Assembly: GCA_021815655.1 (NCBI GenBank)
Contig: JAKAGJ010000075.1
Span: 1-7,904, forward strand
Source: Deltaproteobacteria bacterium
Lineage (GTDB): Bacteria > Desulfobacterota > Desulfarculia > Desulfarculales > Desulfarculaceae
DNA: 7,904 bases
Reading direction: 5' to 3'
The position numbers and the translations under genes were made by a program. The notes under the pieces were generated by a model that saw only the letters and a list, made by a program, of their open reading frames with translations, did not search any database and was not told the origin of the DNA. Below are positions 1 through 6,232 of the stretch, piece by piece; within the stretch, counting starts at the first letter, position 1, and each line of letters begins with the position of its first letter.

Positions 1-195
1 CGGCTGGGCATGAACGGGTCGGTTGCCGCTTTCCCCTCGGCCAACGCCGGCGGCTCCCGATGTGGGTTGGCGGACAAGGCTGGGAGCCTTAGAGTCCGGG
101 TGCCCCCGGCTGGGCATGAACGGGTCGGTTGCCGCTTCCCCTCGGCCATCCCCGAAGGCTCCCGGCGCGGGTTGGCGGACAAGGCTGGAGTCGTG
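1..195. repeat. Two-copy ~106-bp tandem repeat, first copy cut by window edge
   Basis: The segment beginning at base 1 recurs at base 107. The first 30 bases (starting CGGCTGGGCATGAACGGGTC) are identical in both copies, and the following ~60 bases match with scattered substitutions and a one-base length change. Later shared blocks include GGCTCCCG and GGGTTGGCGGACAAGGCTGG. Copy one contains an inverted pair GGCTCCC (52-58) and GGGAGCC (82-88). The join between the copies has a small hairpin, TGCCC (101-105) with GGGCA (112-116). Open frames across it only translate the repeat and look non-coding. A diverged third copy lies at about 7648-7719. The family is not recognised. It could be a dispersed intergenic repeat or a structured RNA, and the left boundary is unknown because the window starts inside it. 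Confidence 0.8.
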
Positions 196-208
196 TTACA
201 GGATATCC

Positions 209-303
209 CTCCCCTTGTCATTGCGGGAAACCTAAGCGGCGAAGCGATCTCTTTTCGGCTAATTCCAGCGATTGCTTGGCCGCGTTCGCAATGACAAGGG
301 GAG
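209..303. repeat. MITE-like palindromic intergenic element, copy 1
   Basis: A 95-bp element is bounded by perfect 17-bp inverted repeats, CTCCCCTTGTCATTGCG at 209-225 and its exact complement at 287-303. Inside, a second near-palindrome (about 236-249 against 271-284, 12 of 14 pairing) gives it the potential to form one long hairpin. Ends reading GTCATTGCG and an inner AAGCAATC are typical of a dispersed, non-coding repeat class found between genes in many bacteria. Family membership is from memory, whereas the palindrome is read directly. It lies just downstream of the TPR gene stop at 351 and could act as its transcript end or mRNA stabiliser, though no T-tract accompanies it. A related copy in opposite orientation is at about 6101-6232. 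Confidence 0.85.
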
Positions 304-350
304 AAAATTTGCCTGCGAAACATGGGGACGCGCCATGAGAACCTGGCTGA

Positions 351-1100
351 CTACAACCCCTGCAAGAGCTTCTTGGCCTCGGCCTGCCAGTCGGCCAGCT
401 CCGGCTCCAGGCCGGCCTCGGCCTGCCCGGCCAGGACCTGCTGCAAGAGCGGCCTGGCCAAATCCTTCTGGCCTTCCTTGATATAGACCTCGGCCAGATA
501 GATGTGGTTGAGCCAGCGCTGGGGGCCGTACTTGATGGCGGTTTGCAGGTTTTCGATGGCCTTGCTGTTGCTGCCGCCCATGAGCCCCGGCAGCTTGAAG
601 TACAGCCGTCCCAGCACCCGGTAGGGGCCGCCGGCCTCATAGGCCGGGTTCTTCTTGATAACCCAGGCCATTTCTTCCTTGATGGGGTCCACCAGGGACA
701 GGCTCTTCATGATGCCCTTGGCCTTGCCGTAGCTGCCGTAGGCCACCCCCAGCCAGTAGTGGCCGGCCAGGGAATCGGGATTAATGGCCACGGCCTGCTT
801 GGCCGCCTCCACGGCCTTCTCGAAGGGCTCCAGGGCCTGGTCCTCGGGCAGGTGGGAGCCCACCCAGTACCAGGCGCGGCTGAGCCGCCAGGCCGCCTCC
901 TCGCTGCGGGGATCGGCGGCCAGGGCCTGGGCGTAAAGCGCCGCCGCCTGGCGGGCGTTGGGCAGCTCGCCGCGCTGGGCGTAGGCCTTGGCGGCCTGGT
1001 CCAGCAGTTCCTGGGGGGCGGCCAGGGCCGGCAACGAAAGGGCCAGCGCCCACAGCACCGCCAGGGCCATGATGAAGTTAGCCTTGTGTTTCGATAGCAT
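351..1100 (-). CDS. Exported tetratricopeptide-repeat (TPR) protein
   Basis: This gene encodes 249 residues. Residues 1-27 form a Sec-type signal peptide: a Lys-containing start, a hydrophobic core (MALAVLWALALSL) and an ALA-A cleavage site near residue 27, so the protein is probably periplasmic or lipid-free secreted. The rest is helical with TPR-like units at about 45-80, 92-122 and 180-225 (for example YAQALAADP and KQAVAINPDSLAGHYWLG). A conserved-looking middle block, KAKGIMKSLSLVDP at 126-139 and YRVLGRLYFKLPGLMGGSN at 160-178, resembles deltaproteobacterial TPR proteins and the TatT-type TRAP-associated family. The start at 1100 is chosen because a GGGAG site lies 5 bases upstream (complement of 1106-1110) and the signal peptide begins there; a longer in-frame extension to 1361 is low-quality sequence. 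No transporter partner lies nearby, so its binding role is unknown. It is divergent from the merR-mobA operon. Confidence 0.85.
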   Translation of the reverse strand: MLSKHKANFIMALAVLWALALSLPALAAPQELLDQAAKAYAQRGELPNARQAAALYAQALAADPRSEEAAWRLSRAWYWVGSHLPEDQALEPFEKAVEAAKQAVAINPDSLAGHYWLGVAYGSYGKAKGIMKSLSLVDPIKEEMAWVIKKNPAYEAGGPYRVLGRLYFKLPGLMGGSNSKAIENLQTAIKYGPQRWLNHIYLAEVYIKEGQKDLARPLLQQVLAGQAEAGLEPELADWQAEAKKLLQGL

Positions 1101-1208
1101 GCCATCTCCCAGCCAGCGTGTGGCATTAGGCGCGCGGGCTTTATCCCACCGCGCCGAAGTCTGCGGGAGCGCGGGGGCGGCCTTAAGCCTGCCGTCAAGG
1201 TCAACCCC

Positions 1209-1238
1209 ACCATAACCCGAGTACCCCCGCCCTGACAA
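1209..1238 (-). promoter_or_regulatory. Candidate sigma-70 promoter for the TPR gene
   Basis: On the minus strand a TTGTCA (complement of 1233-1238; 5 of 6 to consensus) is followed after 18 bases by TATGGT (complement of 1209-1214; 4 of 6). It would start transcription near 1202 and leave a leader of about 100 bases before the ATG at 1100. The match is moderate and was found by eye. In such GC-rich DNA, chance matches are less frequent but still possible. Confidence 0.3.
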
Positions 1239-1328
1239 GATCAAGGGGCTTAAGTCCCCGCGGCGGGACCAGGGGCCAAGGCAAAGCCTCTGGCCGCCCC
1301 CGGCCGGTGAGGGCTGCCCGCTTTGCCC

Positions 1329-1357
1329 TTGCCAGGAATCCGGCGGCGTGCTATTAA
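1329..1357 (+). promoter_or_regulatory. Candidate sigma-70 promoter for merR-mobA
   Basis: TTGCCA (1329-1334, 5 of 6) and TATTAA (1352-1357, 4 of 6) are separated by 17 bases, predicting a start near 1364 and a leader of about 50 bases. This start lies downstream of the GTG at 1348 and so supports the ATG at 1414 as the merR start. The surrounding 14-mer TTGCCCTTGCCAGG (1323-1336) recurs at 3672-3685 upstream of ntrY, with a -10-like box at the same spacing. The spacer is 17 bp, not the 19-20 bp typical of classical MerR-activated promoters. Confidence 0.35.
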
Positions 1358-1413
1358 CCACGCCCGTGGACGCAATTTCTTCTATACCCCCTCACGCCGG
1401 GGCAAAGCAGCGC

Positions 1414-1830
1414 ATGTATCTCATCAACGACGTCTCCAGAGTGGTGAACCTCTCGCAGAAGCGCATCCGCGAATACGAAAAGGAAGGCTTCATCCTGCCC
1501 AGGCGGGAGCCCAAGACCAACAACCGCCTCTACTCCGACTTTGACGTGGCCCAGATCCAGCGCATAAATCAATTGATACACGAGCACGGCTTCACCCTGG
1601 CCTGCCTGCGCAACCTCCTGCTCCTGGCCCCCTGCTGGAACATCTTCGCCTGCGCCGACAAGGAGCGCTGCGTCGCCTTTCAGGAGCCCCACCGCCGCTG
1701 CTACGAGATACGCGAGCAATCCGAGACCCTGTGCGGCGGCCCCTGCGGCTGCTGCGCGGTGTACCTCAACCGCCAGCAGGCCCGGCTCCAGGTGCTGGAG
1801 CCCGCCGGCCACCCCCCCCTGGAAAGATGA
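1414..1830 (+). CDS. MerR-family transcriptional regulator with Cys-rich C-terminus
   Basis: This gene encodes 138 residues. Residues 2-70 are a MerR winged-helix DNA-binding domain: YLINDVSRVVNLSQKRIREYE, then GFILPRR, then the wing NNRLYSDFDVAQIQRI, and the FTLACLRNLL helix. Residues 74-117 are Cys-rich, with CW (74), C80, C86, CY (96), C107, C111, C113 and C114. This layout resembles the 'two-CW' cysteine pattern and could bind a metal or an Fe-S cluster; the ligand is not known. Classical MerR sensors use a few Cys at a dimer helix, so this tail is different. The start at 1414 is chosen because the family N-terminus begins here; no strong ribosome site is seen. The stop overlaps the mobA start as ATGA, so the two are probably co-translated. 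It may autoregulate through the GGCAAAGC boxes upstream, which is inference. Confidence 0.85.
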   Translation: MYLINDVSRVVNLSQKRIREYEKEGFILPRREPKTNNRLYSDFDVAQIQRINQLIHEHGFTLACLRNLLLLAPCWNIFACADKERCVAFQEPHRRCYEIREQSETLCGGPCGCCAVYLNRQQARLQVLEPAGHPPLER

Positions 1831-2468
1831 CCCCCCCGCCCTGCCCGGCTGCCGGCCCCCCGCGGGGGGTGGTGCTGGCCGGCGGGCCGGGCTCCCGCCT
1901 GGGCGGAGGCAAGCCCTGGCGCCGGGTGGCCGGCCGCAGGCTCATCGACCTGGCCGGCCAGGCCCTGGAGCGGGCCGGCCTGGAGGTGATGGTGGTCACC
2001 GTGGAGGTGGCGGCCTGCGCCGACCTGCCCTGGGAGGTGATCGCCGACCGCTGGCCCGGCCAAGGCCCCCTGGCGGCCCTGATAACCGCCTTTTTGGACA
2101 GCGAAGCCCAGGGCATAGTCCTCATGGCCGTGGACCTGCCCCTGGTGCGGCCTGCCCTCCTGGCCCGCCTGGCCTTGGCCCACGACGGCCATTGCAAGGC
2201 CCTGGCCCCCATCGGCCCCCAGGGCTGGCCCGAGCCGCTCTTGGCCTATTACAGCCGCCAATGTCTGCCCGCGGCCCAGCGCCTCAGGGCGCGGGGCGAG
2301 GACCGGCCACGCATGCTGCTGGGGGCCGTGGGCGCCCAGTTCCTGGACCCCGCCGAGGTGGCCCGGCTGGATCCTAAAGGCCACAGCTTCCTCAACGTCA
2401 ATAGGCCCCAGGACCTGGAACTGGCCTGCCGGGCCGCCGAGGCCGGTGGGCTGTTTGACACACCTTGA
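1827..2468 (+). CDS. mobA: Molybdenum cofactor guanylyltransferase (MobA-like)
   Basis: MobA transfers GMP from GTP to Mo-molybdopterin, giving the guanine-dinucleotide cofactor used by DMSO-reductase-family enzymes, in the cytoplasm. The protein has 213 residues (E. coli MobA 194). The nucleotide-binding loop is at 17-29 (LAGGPGSRLGGGK) with R24 and K29, although the usual Asp before the Lys is Gly. GPLAAL is at 80-85, the metal-binding Asp is D103 in AVDLP (commonly CDxP), EPLLAYY is at 136-142, and the family C-terminal signature FLNVNRPQDL is at 188-197. Residues 1-14 are a Pro-rich extension. The start is set by the ATGA overlap with merR, with a weak GGAAAG directly before it, which suggests translational coupling. 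No molybdoenzyme or other Moco gene is nearby. An alternative is a MobA-like nucleotidyltransferase of different substrate (for example cytidylyl transfer, MocA), less likely given the signature. Confidence 0.82.
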   Translation: MTPPPCPAAGPPRGVVLAGGPGSRLGGGKPWRRVAGRRLIDLAGQALERAGLEVMVVTVEVAACADLPWEVIADRWPGQGPLAALITAFLDSEAQGIVLMAVDLPLVRPALLARLALAHDGHCKALAPIGPQGWPEPLLAYYSRQCLPAAQRLRARGEDRPRMLLGAVGAQFLDPAEVARLDPKGHSFLNVNRPQDLELACRAAEAGGLFDTP

Positions 2469-2664
2469 GCGCAAGTCTGTGGCCTGTGGGCCACAGTGGG
2501 GCGACGGCCGGGCAGCCGGCCTCGGGGCCTGGCGGCTGACGCGGATAACACCATATGATTACGGCGGGTTGAAAACTTGACTTTCCGCGTCTACCGGCCG
2601 GGTCTTGGTGTGATTGTTGCATAAGGGTGGGCAGGCAGAATAAACACCGGCAAGGGAAACGCCC
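2469..2664. other. mobA-lpxC intergenic region with two tandem hairpins
   Basis: Nine bases after the mobA stop is a perfect 8-bp stem, CTGTGGCC (2477-2484) and GGCCACAG (2489-2496), with a TGTG loop. A second stem follows, GGCCGG (2506-2511) and CCGGCC (2516-2521), with a GCAG loop. Neither is followed by a T-tract, so they are weak or factor-assisted terminators at best. Farther on are a TATGAT hexamer at 2554-2559 and a TTGACT at 2577-2582, but neither has a convincing partner box, so the lpxC promoter is not located. The lpxC ribosome site AAGGGA is at 2652-2657. Confidence 0.5.
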
Positions 2665-3615
2665 ATGCAGCTCTTCCAGCGCACCCTCAATCGCACCGTC
2701 ACCTGCACCGGCATCGGCCTGCACAGCGGCAAGCGCGTCAATCTCAGCCTACGGCCGGCCGACCCCGACACCGGCCTGGTCTTCAAGCGCAGCGACCTGC
2801 CCGGCGCCCCGCTCATCCCCGGCGACGTGCATCACGTGGTCGACACCCGCTTCTCCACCACCGTGGGGCAGGCCGGCGTGACCATCTCCACCGTGGAGCA
2901 CCTGCTCTCGGCCTTGGCCGGCCTGGGCGTGGACAACGCCCTGGTGGAGGTGGACGCACCCGAGGTGCCCATCATGGACGGCTCCAGCGCGCCCTTCGTC
3001 TTTTTGATCAAGAGCGCCGGGCTGACCGCCCAGGCCCGGCCCCGCCAGTTCTACCGTGTCAAGCGCAAGGTGGAGATCAGCGAGGACGGCAAGCAGGTGA
3101 GCGTGGCCCCGGCCGACGAGTTGAGCATCGATTTCACCATCGAGTTCGACCACCCGGCCATCCGCCGCCAGAGCCTGGGCTTTGACTGGTCGGAGCGCGA
3201 CTACGCCAGGGAGATCAGCCGGGCGCGCACCTTCGGTTTCTTGTCGGACATGCGCCGCCTGCACGAGCAAAACCTGGGCCTGGGCGGCAGCCTGGACAAC
3301 GCCGTGGTGGTGGACAAATACCGGGTGCTCAACGACGACGGCCTGCGCTTCCCCGACGAGTTCGTGCGCCACAAGGTGCTGGATTTCCTGGGCGACCTGG
3401 CCCTGGTCGGTCGGCCCATCCTGGGCCGCTTCGAGGCCTACAAGTCCGGCCACGACCTGAACAACAAGCTGTTCAAGAAGCTGTTGGCCGACCCCCAGGC
3501 CTGGCAACTGGTCACCCCCAGCCTGGAGCAGGCCACCGGCCTGGAGCAAGCCGCCAGCCTGGAGCAGGCCGCTACCGGGCTGGCCCCCCAGGCCGCCCAG
3601 AGCGCCGTGGCCTAA
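2665..3615 (+). CDS. lpxC: UDP-3-O-acyl-N-acetylglucosamine deacetylase
   Basis: LpxC is the zinc-dependent cytoplasmic enzyme that removes acetate from UDP-3-O-acyl-GlcNAc, the committed step of lipid A synthesis. The 316 residues cover the whole family (E. coli 305). The N-terminus TVTCTGIGLHSGKRV matches the substrate-entry segment. TVEHLLSAL gives the general base E78 and zinc ligand H79. DGSSAPF is at 105-111, and ISRARTFGF (184-192) and LGGSLDNAVV (206-215) are typical. RHKVLDFLGDL gives zinc ligands H236 and D240, and SGHDLNNKL gives H263. All key residues are intact. AAGGGA seven bases upstream fixes the ATG. The last ~30 residues are not part of the catalytic fold and carry a six-residue repeat (LEQA..). 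A strong terminator follows, so lpxC ends its transcript before ntrY. Confidence 0.97.
   Translation: MQLFQRTLNRTVTCTGIGLHSGKRVNLSLRPADPDTGLVFKRSDLPGAPLIPGDVHHVVDTRFSTTVGQAGVTISTVEHLLSALAGLGVDNALVEVDAPEVPIMDGSSAPFVFLIKSAGLTAQARPRQFYRVKRKVEISEDGKQVSVAPADELSIDFTIEFDHPAIRRQSLGFDWSERDYAREISRARTFGFLSDMRRLHEQNLGLGGSLDNAVVVDKYRVLNDDGLRFPDEFVRHKVLDFLGDLALVGRPILGRFEAYKSGHDLNNKLFKKLLADPQAWQLVTPSLEQATGLEQAASLEQAATGLAPQAAQSAVA
3521..3574 (+). repeat. Three 18-bp in-frame tandem repeats in lpxC 3' end
   Basis: Units begin at 3521, 3539 and 3557, each starting GCCTGGAGCA, with a few substitutions between units. They encode LEQATG, LEQAAS and LEQAAT at residues 287-304, in the non-catalytic tail of LpxC. 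The exact multiple of three suggests replication slippage that preserved the frame. Confidence 0.85.
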
Positions 3616-3639
3616 ATCCCGCGTCTTTACGCCTTCCCC

Positions 3640-3669
3640 AGCCCCCGCCCCACCCGGGCGGGGGCTTTT
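3640..3669 (+). terminator. Rho-independent terminator after lpxC
   Basis: An 11-bp perfect GC-rich stem pairs AGCCCCCGCCC (3640-3650) with GGGCGGGGGCT (3656-3666) around a 5-base CACCC loop, followed by a short T run (3666-3669). It lies 25 bases past the lpxC stop in the correct orientation and separates lpxC from ntrY. Confidence 0.88.
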
Positions 3670-3677
3670 CGTTGCCC

Positions 3678-3706
3678 TTGCCAGGCGCGGCCCACTCCCG
3701 TAACAT
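3678..3706 (+). promoter_or_regulatory. Candidate promoter for ntrY
   Basis: TTGCCA (3678-3683, 5 of 6) and TAACAT (3701-3706, 4 of 6) are spaced by 17 bases, immediately after the lpxC terminator. The predicted start near 3713 leaves about 70 bases of leader. The preceding 14-mer TTGCCCTTGCCAGG is shared with the candidate merR promoter. Confidence 0.35.
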
Positions 3707-3738
3707 AGCCTTGTCCTTTCATTATCTTCTAGGAGCTT

Positions 3739-3757
3739 GTCGGAGGGTTCCTCCGAC
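3739..3757 (+). other. Perfect hairpin in the ntrY leader
   Basis: GTCGGAGG (3739-3746) pairs with CCTCCGAC (3750-3757) around a 3-base GTT loop, 14 bases before the GGGAG ribosome site of ntrY. There is no T-tract, so it is not an intrinsic terminator. It may be a leader control structure, an RNA-stability element, or one half of a dispersed repeat. Confidence 0.6.
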
Positions 3758-3781
3758 GCACGCTAGCCGGCGGGAGTGGGC

Positions 3782-6034
3782 GTGGCCCCCAGCGACACCC
3801 TACAGCAAACCAGGGAGCTAAGGCGGCGCAAGCGCGAGCGCATCATCATGGCCGTGCTCCTGGTGGTGGTGGTGGCCGTCACCTTTCTGGAGAGCCAGGT
3901 GGTGCGCCTGCCCCACGACCTGCCCCTGGGCGCCTCCCTGTTGGTCTTCGCCCTGATAAACCTCAACGCCCTGTTGCTGCTGCTGCTGATCTTCCTGGTC
4001 TTCCGCAACCTCTTCAAGCTCACGGTGGAACGGCGCAAGGGCCTGTGGGGCTCCCGGCTGCGCACCAAGCTGGTGGTGGCCTTTGTCATCCTCTCCCTGG
4101 CCCCCACCATCCTGCTCTTCTTCGCGGCCTTCCAGTTCGTGGGCACCTCCATCGAATACTGGTTCAGCGCCCAGGTGGAGGGTTCGCTGGTCGAGGCCCT
4201 GGAAGGCAGCGAGAACTACCACCAGCAGTTGGCCGACGGCACCATGCACTTCGCCGAGCTGGTGGCCAGCGACCTGGGGCAGCGGGGGCCCCTGCCCTCG
4301 GCCCCATCCCGCTCCCTGAGCGAGTTCCTGGAGAGCCGGCGCGCCCAGTACGACCTCACCGCCGTGCGGGTCATGCTGCCCGACCTAAGCGAGCTGGGCC
4401 ACGCCATCCAAAGCGGCACCCACCCCACCCATCTGGACTACCTGCCCCTGGACCTGGTCAGCCGGGTCCTGGCCGGCGGACAGCCCCTGACCCACCTGCA
4501 GCCCGCGCCCACCGGCGACTTCGTGGCCGCGGTGCAGCCCTTGACCGCCAAGGGCGGCGGCCGGGCCCTGGGCGCCGTGGTGGCCTACAAGCTGTTGCCC
4601 AAGGGCGCCCTGGACCGGGTGCGGGGGGTGCAGAAGGGCCTGGAGAACTACCGCCAGCTCAAAAACCTGAAAGGCCCCATCAAGACCAACCAGTACATCA
4701 CCCTGTCCATCGTCACCCTGCTCATCATCTTCGGCGGCACCTGGTTCGGCTTCCACCTGGCCAAGACCATCACCGTGCCCCTGATGGAGGTGGCCCAGGG
4801 CACCCAGCGCATCGCCGGCGGCGACTACGACTTCCACATCGACATGGAAGGCCCCGACGAAATCGGCGCCCTGGTCAACGCCTTCAACCGCATGACCGCG
4901 GACTTAAAAACCAGCAAGGCCCGCCTGGACGAGGCCCAGGAGGAGATGCGCCGCACCAACCTGGAGCTGGAGCAGCGCCGGCGCTACATGGAGATCGTGT
5001 TGAAGAACGTGGCCGCCGGCGTGGTGGCCGTGGACGCCGGCGGCATCGTCACCACCTTCAATCCCTCGGCCGAGCGCCTGCTCAAGGTGCAGGCCGCCAC
5101 GGTGCTGGGCAGCCACTGGCGCAAGGTGGTGGATGCCGAGAACCTGGAGCTGGTGGAGCGCCTCTTGGGCAACCTCTCCACCGGAGGCCGCGGCACCGTG
5201 GACCAGCAGGTGCGGCTGAACATCGGCGGCGAGGCCCTGACCCTGATGGTGCACCTGGGCTTCATGCGCGACGACGCCGGCCAGGCTCTGGGCCTGGTGG
5301 TGGTCTTCGAGGACCTCTCGGAACTGGAAAAGGCCCAGCGCATGGCCGCCTGGCGCGAGGTGGCCCGGCGCATCGCCCACGAGGTCAAGAACCCGCTGAC
5401 CCCCATCAAGCTCTCGGCCCAGCGCCTGGTGCGCCGCTACGAGGATCGCCTGGGCGACGACGCCCAGATTTTCCACGAGTGCACCAGCACCATCATCCAC
5501 CAGGTGGAGGAACTGCGCCGCTTGGTCAACGAGTTCTCCACCTTCGCGCGCCTGCCCTCGGCCCGCCTGGCCCCCGGCGACCTGGCGGCCATCACCGAGG
5601 AGGCCTTGTCGTTGTTCCGCACCGGCCACGGCGACATCAGCTTCGAGCTGGAGGCCGAGGAGGGTATCCCCATCTTCGACCTGGACCGCGAGCAGATGTC
5701 GCGGGCCATAATCAACCTTCTGGACAACGCCGTGGCCGCCATGGAAGACAGCCCGCCGCCCCGCCAGGTGGTGGCGCGCCTGTCCTATGACGACATCCTC
5801 AAGATCGTGCGCCTGGAGGTGGAGGACACCGGCCCCGGGGTGCCGGTCACCGACCGCCTGCGCCTGTTCGAGCCCTACTACAGTACCAAGAAGGGCGGCA
5901 CCGGCCTGGGCCTGGCCATAGTGAGCACCATCGTGGCCGACCACAACGGCTACATCCGCGTGCAGGACAACCAGCCCCACGGCACCCGCATCATCATCGA
6001 GCTGCCGGCCCGCGGGGCCAGGGTGGCGGTATGA
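3782..6034 (+). CDS. ntrY: NtrY-like membrane sensor histidine kinase
   Basis: This sensor kinase autophosphorylates on His and passes phosphate to NtrX. It has 750 residues from the GTG at 3782. Three N-terminal membrane helices lie at about 21-36, 49-74 and 96-117, then a periplasmic sensor region at about 123-303 and a fourth helix at about 306-324. HAMP follows (TVPLMEVAQGTQRIAGGDYDF, about 325-377), then a coiled coil, a PAS domain (about 402-510, MEIVLKNVAAGVVAVD), HisKA with H533 in RRIAHEVKNPLTPIKLSAQR, and the ATPase with N649, DTGPG at 682-686 and GGTGLGLA at 705-712. All catalytic boxes are intact. GTG at 3782 is preferred because GGGAG sits 5 bases upstream; GTG at 3776 is the only longer option because an in-frame stop lies at 3764. 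It is followed by ntrX, so it probably shares that operon. The stimulus is unknown. Confidence 0.92.
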   Translation: MAPSDTLQQTRELRRRKRERIIMAVLLVVVVAVTFLESQVVRLPHDLPLGASLLVFALINLNALLLLLLIFLVFRNLFKLTVERRKGLWGSRLRTKLVVAFVILSLAPTILLFFAAFQFVGTSIEYWFSAQVEGSLVEALEGSENYHQQLADGTMHFAELVASDLGQRGPLPSAPSRSLSEFLESRRAQYDLTAVRVMLPDLSELGHAIQSGTHPTHLDYLPLDLVSRVLAGGQPLTHLQPAPTGDFVAAVQPLTAKGGGRALGAVVAYKLLPKGALDRVRGVQKGLENYRQLKNLKGPIKTNQYITLSIVTLLIIFGGTWFGFHLAKTITVPLMEVAQGTQRIAGGDYDFHIDMEGPDEIGALVNAFNRMTADLKTSKARLDEAQEEMRRTNLELEQRRRYMEIVLKNVAAGVVAVDAGGIVTTFNPSAERLLKVQAATVLGSHWRKVVDAENLELVERLLGNLSTGGRGTVDQQVRLNIGGEALTLMVHLGFMRDDAGQALGLVVVFEDLSELEKAQRMAAWREVARRIAHEVKNPLTPIKLSAQRLVRRYEDRLGDDAQIFHECTSTIIHQVEELRRLVNEFSTFARLPSARLAPGDLAAITEEALSLFRTGHGDISFELEAEEGIPIFDLDREQMSRAIINLLDNAVAAMEDSPPPRQVVARLSYDDILKIVRLEVEDTGPGVPVTDRLRLFEPYYSTKKGGTGLGLAIVSTIVADHNGYIRVQDNQPHGTRIIIELPARGARVAV

Positions 6035-6100
6035 TGTGTCCATCGCCAGTTGACCTGGCCCCGGACCGGTGCGGTGGGTTGGTCATTAAGCCACATCAAG

Positions 6101-6232
6101 AAATGGATGCCATTGCCAGCGTTGCGAAGCAATCCTCCACTTCCTGCCTTTCTGTTTCCCGCCTTTCTTCAAGAGCGAAGCGGAAGGTTGCCACGTCGCA
6201 TCTCCACGGAGATGCTCCTCGCAATGACATTC
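6101..6232. repeat. MITE-like intergenic element, copy 2, between ntrY and ntrX
   Basis: The element starts near GCCATTGCCAGCG (6109-6121), carries GAAGCAATC (6126-6134) and ends with CGCAATGACA (6220-6229). Its ends form an imperfect inverted repeat. Read on the plus strand, its left end aligns with the minus strand of copy 1 (209-303), so the two are in opposite orientation. A 7-bp hairpin, GCATCTC (6198-6204) with GAGATGC (6209-6215), sits near the right end. It fills most of the 244-bp gap between the kinase stop and the regulator start. A short frame from the ATG at 6031 (overlapping the ntrY stop as ATGA) merely translates the repeat (for example APRND) and is not a gene. Confidence 0.78.

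Larger units (their letters stand above)
1101..1413. other. Divergent intergenic region between TPR gene and merR
   Basis: These 313 bases have no credible gene. They carry the leaders and promoters of the two divergent transcripts. Visible structure includes the octamer GGCAAAGC at 1280-1287 and 1401-1408 and inverted at 1320-1327, with the inverted copy directly upstream of the candidate merR -35 box. There is also a small hairpin (AGGC 1279-1282 with GCCT 1286-1289, reinforced by GGCC on both sides), and GGGG/CCCC arms around CTTAAG near 1245-1259. The octamers are candidate operator sites, but none forms the single long dyad between -35 and -10 that classical MerR operators show. Confidence 0.5.

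Noticed and set aside
1..195. CRISPR array
   Set aside because: Only two units of ~106 bp with similarity across nearly the whole unit; no short repeat with unique spacers and no cas gene.
10..294. Open frame across the tandem repeat at the left edge
   Set aside because: Its peptide simply repeats with the DNA unit and the one-base length change between copies shifts the frame, so coding is not maintained.
1348..1413. Longer merR product from GTG 1348
   Set aside because: The extra 22 residues lie outside the MerR fold, overlap the candidate -10 box and have no ribosome site.
2554..2582. lpxC promoter from TATGAT (2554) or TTGACT (2577)
   Set aside because: Neither hexamer has a partner at 16-18 bases spacing, so no promoter is called.
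4045..5790. Long plus-strand open frame in another phase of ntrY
   Set aside because: Pro/Arg/Gly/His-rich product typical of an out-of-phase reading of GC-rich DNA; no motif.
4904..6043. Long minus-strand open frame antisense to ntrY
   Set aside because: GC-rich codon bias leaves antisense frames open; the product is His/Gly/Ala-rich without domains, while the plus strand has complete kinase motifs.
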